Assembly: GCA_910586995.1 (NCBI GenBank)
Contig: CAJUKZ010000008.1
Location: 1 to 64,000 of the forward strand
Direction: 5' to 3'
Origin: an uncultured Muribaculaceae bacterium
GTDB taxonomy: Bacteria; Bacteroidota; Bacteroidia; Bacteroidales; Muribaculaceae
Length of the DNA: 64,000 nt
Positions within the stretch are counted from its first letter, which is position 1. Each line of letters starts with the position of its first letter. This document shows positions 51,283 to 58,484 of this stretch, piece after piece. The position numbers and the translations under genes are program-made. The notes below the pieces were generated by a model. That model ran no database searches. It saw only the letters and a program-made list of their open reading frames with translations, and was not told where the DNA came from.

Positions 51283-52227
51283 TTATATCTTAACCATGAA
51301 AGCACCACAGGAATATCCGCCACCAAAGACTGTGAGTCCTATGTGATCGCCTTTCTTGAAAAGGTCACGATTCTGGGCAAAAACAATTGCAGCAGAGGCA
51401 GATCCGGTATTTCCGAGTTCTTCAATATTGCTTAGGAATTTTTCGGCGGGCATTGAAAGCTGATGTATTACATTTGCAACGATACGCATATTTGCCTGAT
51501 GGCATATTATATAGTCGAGTTGCTGAAGCGACAATCCGTCGGGTTCTGTCACCTGCTCAAGTGCATGTACCATATATTTGCAGGCATGGACAAAAACATC
51601 CTTTCCATCGGGCATTGATATGCCATCTTCGTGAGGACGCAGTTTCACACCTTCCGGGCCTTTGGAAATATTGCCGAGTCCACATGTATATATGTGTCTT
51701 ATCTCAGGTTCTCCTTCTGCTACCGGTTCTGCCGACAGGAAAAATGCCACAGCACCGTCGCCCCATAGATGTCCGCATTTGGGATCGGATTCGTTGGCAT
51801 AGTAGCTGTTGTGTTCAGAGCATACAAGCAGTGCCTTTTTTGCTTTTCCGCTTGCGAAATATCCTTCTACTATCTCAAGACCGTTGACAAATGAGGAACA
51901 GGCCGAGGATGCATATACGGCTTTTGCTCCGTCGATGTTGTACTTCTTTTGTGCTTCATGGGCAAGCGTGGCGACAAGGTCGTATGGCGAATAAGCAGCC
52001 GAAACTATGAGATCTACATCTGTGACTGCATAGGGGAGTGATCGGATTGCATCGTCTATTGCTGCGAGGCCCATTGAGTTATGTCCTTCTCCGTCTGCTG
52101 CTTTCGAACGCGAATGTATTCCGGTACGTTTTTCAATCCATTCGCTTGTCAGCCCGTTCACATTTAGGAAATGTTCGTTATAGACACGCCCTTCTGGAAT
52201 ATAAAAACCTGTAGAGTTTATGTACAT
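51283..52227 (-). CDS. 3-oxoacyl-ACP synthase III-like protein
   Basis: A 314-residue thiolase-fold condensing enzyme of the FabH group. The Cys-His-Asn triad is complete: C110 in Y-A-S-S-A-C-S-S-F, His in I-C-H-Q-A-N-M-R-I, and Asn in E-L-G-N-T-G-S-A-S-A. A W-G-D-G-A-V-A-F-F segment is also typical. It is paired with a TetR regulator and is not in a fatty-acid cluster, so it may make a secondary lipid or precursor rather than start bulk fatty-acid synthesis. It begins 21 bases after the regulator stop. Confidence 0.9.
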   Translation of the reverse strand: MYINSTGFYIPEGRVYNEHFLNVNGLTSEWIEKRTGIHSRSKAADGEGHNSMGLAAIDDAIRSLPYAVTDVDLIVSAAYSPYDLVATLAHEAQKKYNIDGAKAVYASSACSSFVNGLEIVEGYFASGKAKKALLVCSEHNSYYANESDPKCGHLWGDGAVAFFLSAEPVAEGEPEIRHIYTCGLGNISKGPEGVKLRPHEDGISMPDGKDVFVHACKYMVHALEQVTEPDGLSLQQLDYIICHQANMRIVANVIHQLSMPAEKFLSNIEELGNTGSASAAIVFAQNRDLFKKGDHIGLTVFGGGYSCGAFMVKI

Positions 52228-52248
52228 CTCTTATAAATATGATTAATG

Positions 52249-52857
52249 TTATTGTATTGTGTTTTTGTTTAGAGTTCCTTCGATAATGAATTCGATAAGA
52301 GCCAGATGGCTTCTGTCAAAGTCTTCTTTTGAGATACCGGAAGCCAGGAGCTGCATGGTATCGGGATGTGATGTCCAGTCCACTGACATGAGCCATCGCC
52401 GCATGAAAGCTTTTAATCGTTCTGTTTGCGGTCTGTTGAACACTCCTTCGTTCAATCCGCGTAGCAGTATTTTGTCCAGGAGAAGTAATTCCTTGTTGTA
52501 TGTCATCTTCCTGATACGTTCGGTCCGTTTGGCGTCGAGAGTCAGTTTTGACAGAAGCGAGCGGCCGGTCGGGTCTGCGGCTGATTTATACCTTGTGAGC
52601 ATGAATTGATATAATTGATCGCCCGGCGACAGTGTCATATCTTCAGCAACTTCGCGCATCTTTTCAACATGCCGGTCACTTTCACGCTCTATGACGGCAT
52701 TATATATCTCACGTTTGCTCTTGAAGTATGTGTAGATTGTGCGCCGCCCTTTCTCCGAGGCTGCGGCTATGTCGTTCATTGTAGTGTGTGCCAATCCTTG
52801 CCTGGCAAACAGCTGCCTGGCCACCTCTATGAGTTTTTCGCGGGTTTTGGATGCCAT
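52249..52857 (-). CDS. TetR/AcrR-family transcriptional regulator
   Basis: A 202-residue repressor type protein. The N-terminal DNA-binding domain reads L-I-E-V-A-R-Q-L-F-A-R-Q-G-L-A-H-T-T-M-N with the recognition part G-R-R-T-I-Y-T-Y-F-K-S-K near residues 30-42. The rest is a helical ligand and dimer domain of unknown ligand. It precedes the ketoacyl synthase gene by 21 bases and probably controls it and itself; inverted repeats lie upstream of its start. A fatty acyl or acyl-CoA ligand would make sense but is inference. Confidence 0.92.
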   Translation of the reverse strand: MASKTREKLIEVARQLFARQGLAHTTMNDIAAASEKGRRTIYTYFKSKREIYNAVIERESDRHVEKMREVAEDMTLSPGDQLYQFMLTRYKSAADPTGRSLLSKLTLDAKRTERIRKMTYNKELLLLDKILLRGLNEGVFNRPQTERLKAFMRRWLMSVDWTSHPDTMQLLASGISKEDFDRSHLALIEFIIEGTLNKNTIQ

Positions 52858-52883
52858 CGTATTTATTTAACCGTATTTTACAG

Positions 52884-52937
52884 TTGCACATTGCGAAGTT
52901 ACACAAATATATTCACATTTTGGCTATGAATGTGCAA
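52884..52937 (-). promoter_or_regulatory. candidate TetR operator and promoter region
   Basis: TTGCACATT at 52884-52892 and its complement AATGTGCAA at 52929-52937 flank the start region, and a further CACATT at 52914-52919 pairs with AATGTG. A minus-strand TATATTTG (52904-52911) lies between them and would serve as the -7 box of the tetR gene, with a TTG at 52935-52937. Confidence 0.45.
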
Positions 52938-52938
52938 A

Positions 52939-52967
52939 AAATGCATCAAGTCTGTTCTTTCGTGCGA
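52939..52967. repeat. short dispersed repeat (right copy)
   Basis: It matches 131-159 in 28 of 29 bases, same orientation, 52.8 kb away. On the minus strand it encodes the last recognisable residues S-H-E-R-T-D-L of the decayed gene beside it. Confidence 0.55.
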
Positions 52968-53338
52968 TAGCGAGCGGCGGAGCAGATGCAGCTCGCGCAT
53001 ACGTTGGAGAATTGAGAGATTTTAAACGAATTTCGCCATGATGTCGTCGTCAGGCAGTGCGTTGTGGTCGGCACGTTGGCCTTTTGGCTGCTCGTCGGTT
53101 TTGGCAACGAGCAGTATGTGTTCGCCACGATAGCCTCGACCTGCGTAAGGGTGAGGTCGGCGACGCGGAAGATGTAATACTTTTGAAGTTGGTACTCCAC
53201 GAAGTCGTGGCGGGTGGTCAATCTGCGAAATTATGTTGCGGTACATAATTTGATTGCCCGACAGCATCAAAAGGTAGAGTGCTCCGCTTCCGGCGTTTCG
53301 AGCCATTGCTTGATTTGTTCGGTAAATTTGTGGTCCAT
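52940..53338 (-). pseudogene. decayed small gene of a Bacteroidales accessory family
   Basis: The pieces of one protein are spread over several frames. The start is M-D-H-K-F-T-E-Q-I-K-Q-W-L (ATG at 53338), then L-M-L-S-G-N-Q-I-M-Y-R-N in a second frame. H-D-F-V-E-Y-Q-L-Q-K-Y-Y and L-T-L-T-Q-V-E-A-I-V-A follow in a third, then A-D-H-N-A-L-P-D-D in another, and finally L-Q-R-M-R-E-L-H-L-L-R. This order matches a helical protein common in Bacteroides mobile or plasmid-like regions, whose function I do not know. At least three frameshifts and a deletion near 53280 show it is dead. The short ORFs in the region are fragments of it. Confidence 0.65.
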
Positions 53339-53406
53339 TATTCGTTAGTTTTTGGTTGCCACAAAATCAGTAAGGCTACTGTAGCGGCTAAAAGACGGAA
53401 TATTAT

Positions 53407-53414
53407 TATATTTG
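53407..53414 (+). promoter_or_regulatory. -7 box before the DUF3800 remnant
   Basis: TATATTTG matches TAnnTTTG and lies 25 bases before the likely start M-P-K-K at 53440. The upstream element is not evident. Confidence 0.35.
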
Positions 53415-53439
53415 CGGTATGGTAGCAATGATAATTATT

Positions 53440-53858
53440 ATGCCAAAGAAACTGAAATACAATCTATATATAGATGAATGTGGCGATCATACCCTCTCTA
53501 CATTCGACCGTAATTTTCCAATATTCACGTTATGCGGAATATTGGTGTCTGTGAAGAAAGTAAATGCGTTTAAGAAAGCTATTGACGAGCTTAAAAGAGA
53601 ATTTTGTGGAACAACAGACGTAATACAGGTATGCACTATGTAAGCCCCGAGAGATTGGCTGAGCATATGGGGCATTTTGGATTTAGTCAAAAATCCGAAA
53701 ATATATTTGGCTTGCAAGTAGCAGACCTAATCGCATATCCTATATCCCGATATGTATTGAACCCCGAAAAGTATAATCCGGCATTTGAAGTAATTGCTTC
53801 AAATATCTATACAAGTAATGGCAAGATGCTCGGATTAAAAATATTTCCAGATAAATAA
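53440..53858 (+). pseudogene. DUF3800-family protein with internal deletion
   Basis: The 5' part (from M-P-K-K-L-K-Y-N, 53440 to about 53625) has the DUF3800 opening motif Y-I-D-E-C-G-D-H. The 3' part, in another frame (from about 53604 to 53858), has the closing motif G-L-Q-V-A-D-L-I-A-Y-P-I. DUF3800 proteins are usually 200-250 residues with the two motifs far apart; the middle third is missing here and the frame shifts at the junction near 53600-53635. The fold is RNase H-like and such proteins often travel with mobile or defence elements. This copy should be inactive. Confidence 0.75.
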
Positions 53859-53864
53859 GTGCAA

Positions 53865-53974
53865 CAAAAAATGGTCCTCGAAAGAGAACCATTTCCGACC
53901 GGGTGACACCCCAGCCCCTAAAATCGTTGCTTTCGCACTCGAAGTATTTCTTTATGGGGAAACTACCCATTTAG
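53865..53974 (-). ncRNA. candidate small RNA of about 105 nt
   Basis: On the minus strand a complete promoter (53980-54009) should start RNA near 53973. About 80 bases later comes a terminator with an 11-bp stem (53884-53894 with 53869-53879, one C-A mismatch, tetraloop TTTC on the minus strand) followed by a T run (rc of 53865-53871). The RNA body folds plausibly into ATGGG/CCCAT, TGC-GAAA-GCA and GGGT/ACCC hairpins, and contains no good ORF. I do not recognise the family. It could be a Bacteroidales-specific regulatory RNA. Confidence 0.6.
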
Positions 53975-54006
53975 TACTGCAAAGTTAGTGATAAATTTGC
54001 AGTACT
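53973..54006. promoter_or_regulatory. inverted repeat over two opposed -7 boxes
   Basis: AGTACTGCAAA (53973-53983) and its complement TTTGCAGTACT (53996-54006) are separated by 12 bases. Each arm contributes to a -7-like box, TAACTTTG leftward and TAAATTTG rightward (53992-53999). It may be an operator or a bidirectional promoter. Confidence 0.45.
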
Positions 54007-54009
54007 CAA
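53980..54009 (-). promoter_or_regulatory. promoter of the candidate small RNA
   Basis: On the minus strand TTG (54007-54009), a 19-base spacer and TAACTTTG (53980-53987): a textbook Bacteroidetes promoter. Confidence 0.65.
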
Positions 54010-54123
54010 AATTAGAACGTAAAAAACGGCATAAAAGTTTGTTAATTAAATCTTTTGGCGGAATATTCATCAATATTTATTATATTTTGGAACAGGCATT
54101 GGAAATTTTTGTAATTTCGTAGA

Positions 54124-55509
54124 ATGAAATCAGCGGCAATGAAAAATTTCAGTAAACAAATATTGCGTATTACAGTAGCTGTATCTGCAGTAGTGGCTTG
54201 TGCGTCGACACTCTGGGCGGCTAATCCGCTTGTTTTCCCTGGCAGTGAGTCTGCTCAGGTTGCTGTGCTCATTACCGATGTATCTTCACATAAGGTGATT
54301 GATTCGCACGATGAGTTTATAGCGCTTGTGCCTGCCAGCACTGCTAAGTGCATTACTTCGGCGACTGCATTGCGGGCTATGGGTGCTGATTCAGTGCCGT
54401 TTGTTACCGAAGCTGCGATGTTTGGACATGTTGATGCTGATGGATGTCTGCATGGGCTTCTGCGTGTTGAGGCTTCAGCTGATCCTACGCTTGGAAGTTG
54501 TCATTTTTCTGATGGTTCTTTAGTCAGCGGGATTGTCTCTGCTTTGAAAGACCGGGGTATTACGTCCATTGACGGAAAATTGGAAGTGCAGTCTCCTTCC
54601 GGATACTATGGAGTAGGGTTGTCGTGGGAAGTCGAGGATATAGGAGAGGACTATGGCGCAGGTCTTTATGGATTCAACTGGAGAGACAATATATTCAGTT
54701 TTGCTCCCCACGATGGATTGTGCGAGACCATGCAGGGTGATGTCTATTGCCATATTGTACCAGACGCTTCATCAAATTGTGTGGTACGCGGAGTTGATTC
54801 ACCGACGGTCACAGTTTACCGCAAGCAGGGATCGAAAATCCCATCCCGTATCACAACAACTATGTGGAATCCTGCGGAATGCTTCATCAGCGAACTTGCA
54901 GACTCTTTGTCTGCTGCCGGGATAGAATTGCGTTATGCTGAATCTTCCGAATATGGTGATCGTAGTGTGCTTGTGAGACATGTCTCACCTTCGTGTGCCG
55001 AGATATTGCGCAGCCTGATGCGCAGGAGTGACAATCTCTTTGCCGAGGGTATGCTCAGAGCAACATTACCTGTTGGGTGCAGCCTTGATTCAGCATTGAG
55101 TGTTCAGAAACGAATTTGGATGCGTGATGCCGGTTTCGGTAAGTATTCTGCATTGTATGATGGCAGCGGATTATCGCGCAAAAACAGGATAACTCCCCGC
55201 GACATGACCAATATATTGTCTGCCATGCTACGGTATCCGGAAGCTAATGACTATGTAGGTCTGTTTCCTGTCTGCGGCAAGGAGGGTACAGTGGCCCGGT
55301 TGCTGCGCGGCACACGTCTGCAAGGAAAAGTCAGGCTCAAGTCCGGAAGTATGGGAGGTGTGCTATGTTATGCCGGCTATGTATTGGATAAAGGTGGACG
55401 GCAGCCTAAGTATACCATATCAATAATGGTGAACGGTTTCACATGTCCTGTGTCAGATGTCCGCAAGTCTATAGAACGTTATCTGTTGAAGATCATACCC
55501 GCAGTATGA
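54124..55509 (+). CDS. dacB: D-alanyl-D-alanine carboxypeptidase/endopeptidase (PBP4, S13)
   Basis: Periplasmic enzyme trimming or cutting peptidoglycan peptides. The active-site motifs of S13 peptidases are present: S72-T-A-K75 in P-A-S-T-A-K, S302-D-N in R-R-S-D-N-L-F, and K406-S-G in R-L-K-S-G-S-M-G-G. The insert between the first two motifs (domains II/III) is typical. The frame starts at 54124; a second Met at 54139 (M-K-N-F-S-K-Q-I-L-R) gives a better signal peptide, and a -7-like TAATTTCG at 54112-54119 puts the RNA start close to either. It leads a four-gene cluster. Confidence 0.92.
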   Translation: MKSAAMKNFSKQILRITVAVSAVVACASTLWAANPLVFPGSESAQVAVLITDVSSHKVIDSHDEFIALVPASTAKCITSATALRAMGADSVPFVTEAAMFGHVDADGCLHGLLRVEASADPTLGSCHFSDGSLVSGIVSALKDRGITSIDGKLEVQSPSGYYGVGLSWEVEDIGEDYGAGLYGFNWRDNIFSFAPHDGLCETMQGDVYCHIVPDASSNCVVRGVDSPTVTVYRKQGSKIPSRITTTMWNPAECFISELADSLSAAGIELRYAESSEYGDRSVLVRHVSPSCAEILRSLMRRSDNLFAEGMLRATLPVGCSLDSALSVQKRIWMRDAGFGKYSALYDGSGLSRKNRITPRDMTNILSAMLRYPEANDYVGLFPVCGKEGTVARLLRGTRLQGKVRLKSGSMGGVLCYAGYVLDKGGRQPKYTISIMVNGFTCPVSDVRKSIERYLLKIIPAV

Positions 55510-55557
55510 CAAAGGCTTGAATCAAGTATTTACAAAACAAACAAATCAATATAAATT

Positions 55558-56385
55558 ATGGAATCCCTTACACGTCTGCTAAACACATGCCACTTGCTGC
55601 AAGGCAAGGTGATAGCTCTTATCGGAGACTCCGCACCGGATTCGTCTGATATAGAAGCTGTAGGCGATCTGATCGGACAATGCAGCCAATTATATGATGA
55701 ATTTGTGGCTGAAACGAAAACACATACGGAGAATACCTGCACGTATGCTGCGGTAGCCGACGATGATCCCAATCGTACGGCCCTGATCTCAGACTTTGAA
55801 GCCCCTGATGCAGATCCAAACCGTACAGCAATAATTGAGGATGTCGATTTGGACATGCATGATACGGTGGCTGAGGATGAACATTCTGTTCAGGAACAGC
55901 CATCTGTACAAGCAGCCGAAGTTGAAAGCATTGCTATTGACGATCTTGACGATCTTGTGGCCTCGGAACGTGAGGAATCACAGGAAATGGATATTCCGGC
56001 AGACTATCCCGACGACACTGCGGAGGTAGAGGAGGATATGCCAACGGTGATAGCTGAGGAACAGGCTGAGGACGATCAGTATATATCTCTCGATGATCTT
56101 TCATCGGTAGAGCCGGAGGAAAGCGGTGTGATACGTGTCGATGAAATGTTGCAGAGACGTGCAGCAAATGATCTTCGCCGCATGTTCACGCTTAATGATA
56201 AGTACAGATTCCGCCGCGAACTGTTCGGCAACAGCGATGCCGCGTTCAATGATGCCATTGATATTGTATCTGCCATGCATTCAATGGATGAAGTCCGGGA
56301 ATATTTCTCGCTTGATATGGGATGGAATCTTGAGAGTGATGATGTCAAGGATTTCCTTGATGTAATAGCTACGCATTTCCAATGA
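55558..56385 (+). CDS. acidic protein of unknown function upstream of rsmI
   Basis: A 275-residue cytoplasmic protein. The N-terminal 55 residues look helical (L-L-N-T-C-H-L-L-Q-G-K-V-I-A-L). Residues 60-195 are a highly acidic, probably disordered linker containing two copies of D-P-N-R-T-A-(L/I)-I, at about 70-77 and 86-93. The C-terminal 80 residues are a compact helical domain with L-N-D-K-Y-R-F-R-R-E-L-F-G and E-Y-F-S-L-D-M-G-W-N-L. I do not recognise the family. Its stop overlaps the rsmI start by four bases (ATGA), so the two are translated together. Confidence 0.8.
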   Translation: MESLTRLLNTCHLLQGKVIALIGDSAPDSSDIEAVGDLIGQCSQLYDEFVAETKTHTENTCTYAAVADDDPNRTALISDFEAPDADPNRTAIIEDVDLDMHDTVAEDEHSVQEQPSVQAAEVESIAIDDLDDLVASEREESQEMDIPADYPDDTAEVEEDMPTVIAEEQAEDDQYISLDDLSSVEPEESGVIRVDEMLQRRAANDLRRMFTLNDKYRFRRELFGNSDAAFNDAIDIVSAMHSMDEVREYFSLDMGWNLESDDVKDFLDVIATHFQ

Positions 56386-57107
56386 GCGGTTGTCTGTATA
56401 TAGTCCCGACGCCGGTAGGCAATCTGGAAGATATGACTTACCGTGCCGTTGAAGTGCTTAGAAATGCCGACCTTATTCTTGCCGAGGATACGCGTACTTC
56501 ATCTGTGATAATGAAGCATTTCGGAATCACAGCCCCAATGCAGAGTCATCATAAGTATAACGAACACTCGCAGCTTGATCCTGTGATGCGGAGAATAGAG
56601 GAAGGGCAGACCATAGCGCTTGTGTCAGACGCCGGAACACCCGGGATATCGGATCCAGGCTTCATGTTGTCGCGGGAATGCCGGCGCAGGAATCTCAAGG
56701 TAGTTACGTTGCCGGGGGCGACTGCTTTCGTTCCGGCACTTGTAAGCTCAGGCTTGCCATGCGATACATTTGTCTTTGATGGCTTTTTGCCGCAGAAGAA
56801 GGGCAGGAACACCCGTATCGCCGAACTTGCATCCGATCCCCGTACATTCATAGTATATGAGTCGCCTGTGAGATTGGTAAAGACTCTGACACAGTTGGCT
56901 GAAGCCTGTGGCGGCGACAGGGAAGCTGCCGTTGCGCGCGAGATCTCGAAACTGCATGAGACAGTACACCGCGGAACGCTTTCTGATTTAATTCAGTATT
57001 TTTCAGTGAACGCTCCGAGGGGGGAGATTGTTATAGTTGTCGGAGGCAGTCAGCAGGATCGGACACCACGTGTCCACCGCAACAAGTACGCGGAGTCCGC
57101 AGATTGA
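56382..57107 (+). CDS. rsmI: 16S rRNA (cytidine1402-2'-O)-methyltransferase
   Basis: Methylates the 2'-OH of C1402 in the decoding centre. The 241-residue protein carries the tetrapyrrole-methylase-like motifs L-Y-I-V-P-T-P-V-G-N-L-E-D-M, A-E-D-T-R-T-S-S-V, Y-N-E-H-S, A-L-V-S-D-A-G-T-P-G-I-S-D-P-G and G-F-L-P-Q-K-K-G-R. It is 40-45 residues shorter than E. coli RsmI because the C-terminal extension is missing, as in other Bacteroidetes. It overlaps the preceding gene by four bases. Confidence 0.96.
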   Translation: MSGCLYIVPTPVGNLEDMTYRAVEVLRNADLILAEDTRTSSVIMKHFGITAPMQSHHKYNEHSQLDPVMRRIEEGQTIALVSDAGTPGISDPGFMLSRECRRRNLKVVTLPGATAFVPALVSSGLPCDTFVFDGFLPQKKGRNTRIAELASDPRTFIVYESPVRLVKTLTQLAEACGGDREAAVAREISKLHETVHRGTLSDLIQYFSVNAPRGEIVIVVGGSQQDRTPRVHRNKYAESAD

Positions 57108-57168
57108 TGCCCGAAACAACGTAATATCACAAATTCAACTATTTATTAATATTAAAAGTCGATTCATT

Positions 57169-58059
57169 ATGAAACTTACGCACCGTATCATACCTGTGGC
57201 AATGTCTATGCTCGTAGCTGCCGGCACAATGGTCTCATGTTCTAATAAAGATAAGGAGAGACTGGCACAGGAAGAAGCAATAAATGCAGCCACACGTGAG
57301 GAACTCGCTCAGGCTGTGAATCAGCGTGACGAGTTGTTGCAGCTTGTCAACGAAATAAATGGCGACATGGCGCAGGTTAAGGAGATAGAGGGTGTACTTT
57401 CATCCTCAGTATATATGGAAGGCGACATGCCTACACAGCGCGATCAATTGCGTGCCGATCTTGCTTCGCTTCAGAAAACACTGAAAGACCGTCGCGAACG
57501 CCTTGCCGAACTTGAGGCAAAACTGAAAAAGAGTAATCTGGATAATAATAATCTTACGGCCACTATAAACAGCCTGCGTCAGCAGATAGACTCGCAGACT
57601 GAGGAGATAAACACCCTTACTGCAAATCTTAACTCAGCCCGCGCTGAAATAGGCAAACTGTCCACGACTGTGGATTCATTGTCGACCACAGTCACAAACG
57701 TGACCGGAGAACTGACTCAGGCCGAGGAACGAAGCCAGCAGCTTGATGCTGAACTCAACGCATGCTATTATGTGTTTGCAAGCAAAAAGGAACTGAAGGA
57801 GCACAAGATTATCGAGACAGGATTCCTCCGCAAGACTAAAATCCTGAAAGGCGATTTTGACCAGAACTTCTTCACCACGGCCGACAAGCGAAATCTCTCC
57901 AGACTTCCATTGCATGCCAAGAAAGCCAAGATACTGACCAACCAGCCCGCCGGATCATATAGCCTTGAGAAAGTGGACGATCAGATGGTTCTTGTGATAA
58001 CTAACCCCGATTCATTCTGGAGTTTATCCAACTATCTTGTGATTGAAATTGACAAATAA
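57169..58059 (+). CDS. coiled-coil lipoprotein of unknown function
   Basis: I use the ATG at 57169, giving 296 residues; the frame from 57037 overlaps rsmI. The start is a lipoprotein signal M-K-L-T-H-R-I-I-P-V-A-M with lipobox M-V-S-C. The middle (about 40-215) is a long heptad-rich coiled coil with many L/E/R/Q, for example L-R-Q-Q-I-D-S-Q-T-E-E-I-N-T-L. The C-terminal 80 residues form a small beta domain (A-C-Y-Y-V-F-A-S-K-K-E-L and D-S-F-W-S-L-S-N-Y-L-V-I-E). A periplasmic scaffold or spacer role is likely, but I recognise no known family. Confidence 0.8.
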   Translation: MKLTHRIIPVAMSMLVAAGTMVSCSNKDKERLAQEEAINAATREELAQAVNQRDELLQLVNEINGDMAQVKEIEGVLSSSVYMEGDMPTQRDQLRADLASLQKTLKDRRERLAELEAKLKKSNLDNNNLTATINSLRQQIDSQTEEINTLTANLNSARAEIGKLSTTVDSLSTTVTNVTGELTQAEERSQQLDAELNACYYVFASKKELKEHKIIETGFLRKTKILKGDFDQNFFTTADKRNLSRLPLHAKKAKILTNQPAGSYSLEKVDDQMVLVITNPDSFWSLSNYLVIEIDK

Positions 58060-58080
58060 ATTTCAAGTAAATAATAGCAG

Positions 58081-58114
58081 AAGACCGGAGTCTTGTAATA
58101 GGCTTCGGTCTTTT
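58081..58114 (+). terminator. intrinsic terminator of the dacB-rsmI-lipoprotein cluster
   Basis: AGACCGGAGTC (58081-58091) pairs with GGCTTCGGTCT (58100-58110) using G-U pairs, followed by TTTT. It is 21 bases after the lipoprotein stop. Confidence 0.8.
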
Positions 58115-58158
58115 TATGGGTAAAAATCCTGTGCCTGAAGCAAACTTAATTCGGATAT

Positions 58159-58191
58159 TTTGTGTTGAATGCTTAAAAATGCATATATTTG
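58159..58191 (+). promoter_or_regulatory. promoter of the cydAB operon
   Basis: TTTG at 58159-58162 and TATATTTG at 58184-58191, 21 bases apart. The DUF4492 start lies 35 bases downstream. A second TTG at 58165-58167 is too close to fit. Confidence 0.55.
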
Positions 58192-58226
58192 CGTCTATAA
58201 GTGATTGTCATAATTCAACAGCCCTT

Positions 58227-58484
58227 ATGTCTATACCACGTTTCATATATTCCACATACAGATTTTATCTTGACGGATTCCGCAGCATGACTGTCGGTCG
58301 TAAGCTGTGGCTTATTATCCTGATAAAGCTTGTGGTGATATTCGCTGTAATAAGGCTTTTTTTCTTTACTCCGGCGCTGAGTGGTACAGATGAACAAAAA
58401 GCTCGCGCCGTTGGCGAGGCTTTGGTCGGTAGACAGAATATTCAATTTAACCCCTTTAACCCCCTGCTTCATTACAATGAATGA
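58227..58484 (+). CDS. DUF4492 small membrane protein linked to cytochrome bd
   Basis: I use the ATG at 58227 (M-S-I-P-R-F-I-Y-S-T-Y-R-F-Y), giving 85 residues. The basic aromatic start is followed by R-S-M-T-V-G-R-K-L-W and one hydrophobic helix (L-I-I-L-I-K-L-V-V-I-F-A-V-I). A polar tail ends in L-L-H-Y-N-E. This matches DUF4492, found next to cydAB in Bacteroidetes, so it may be an accessory subunit or assembly factor like CydX; this is inference from position. Its stop shares eight bases with the cydA start (ATGAATGA). Confidence 0.85.
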   Translation: MSIPRFIYSTYRFYLDGFRSMTVGRKLWLIILIKLVVIFAVIRLFFFTPALSGTDEQKARAVGEALVGRQNIQFNPFNPLLHYNE

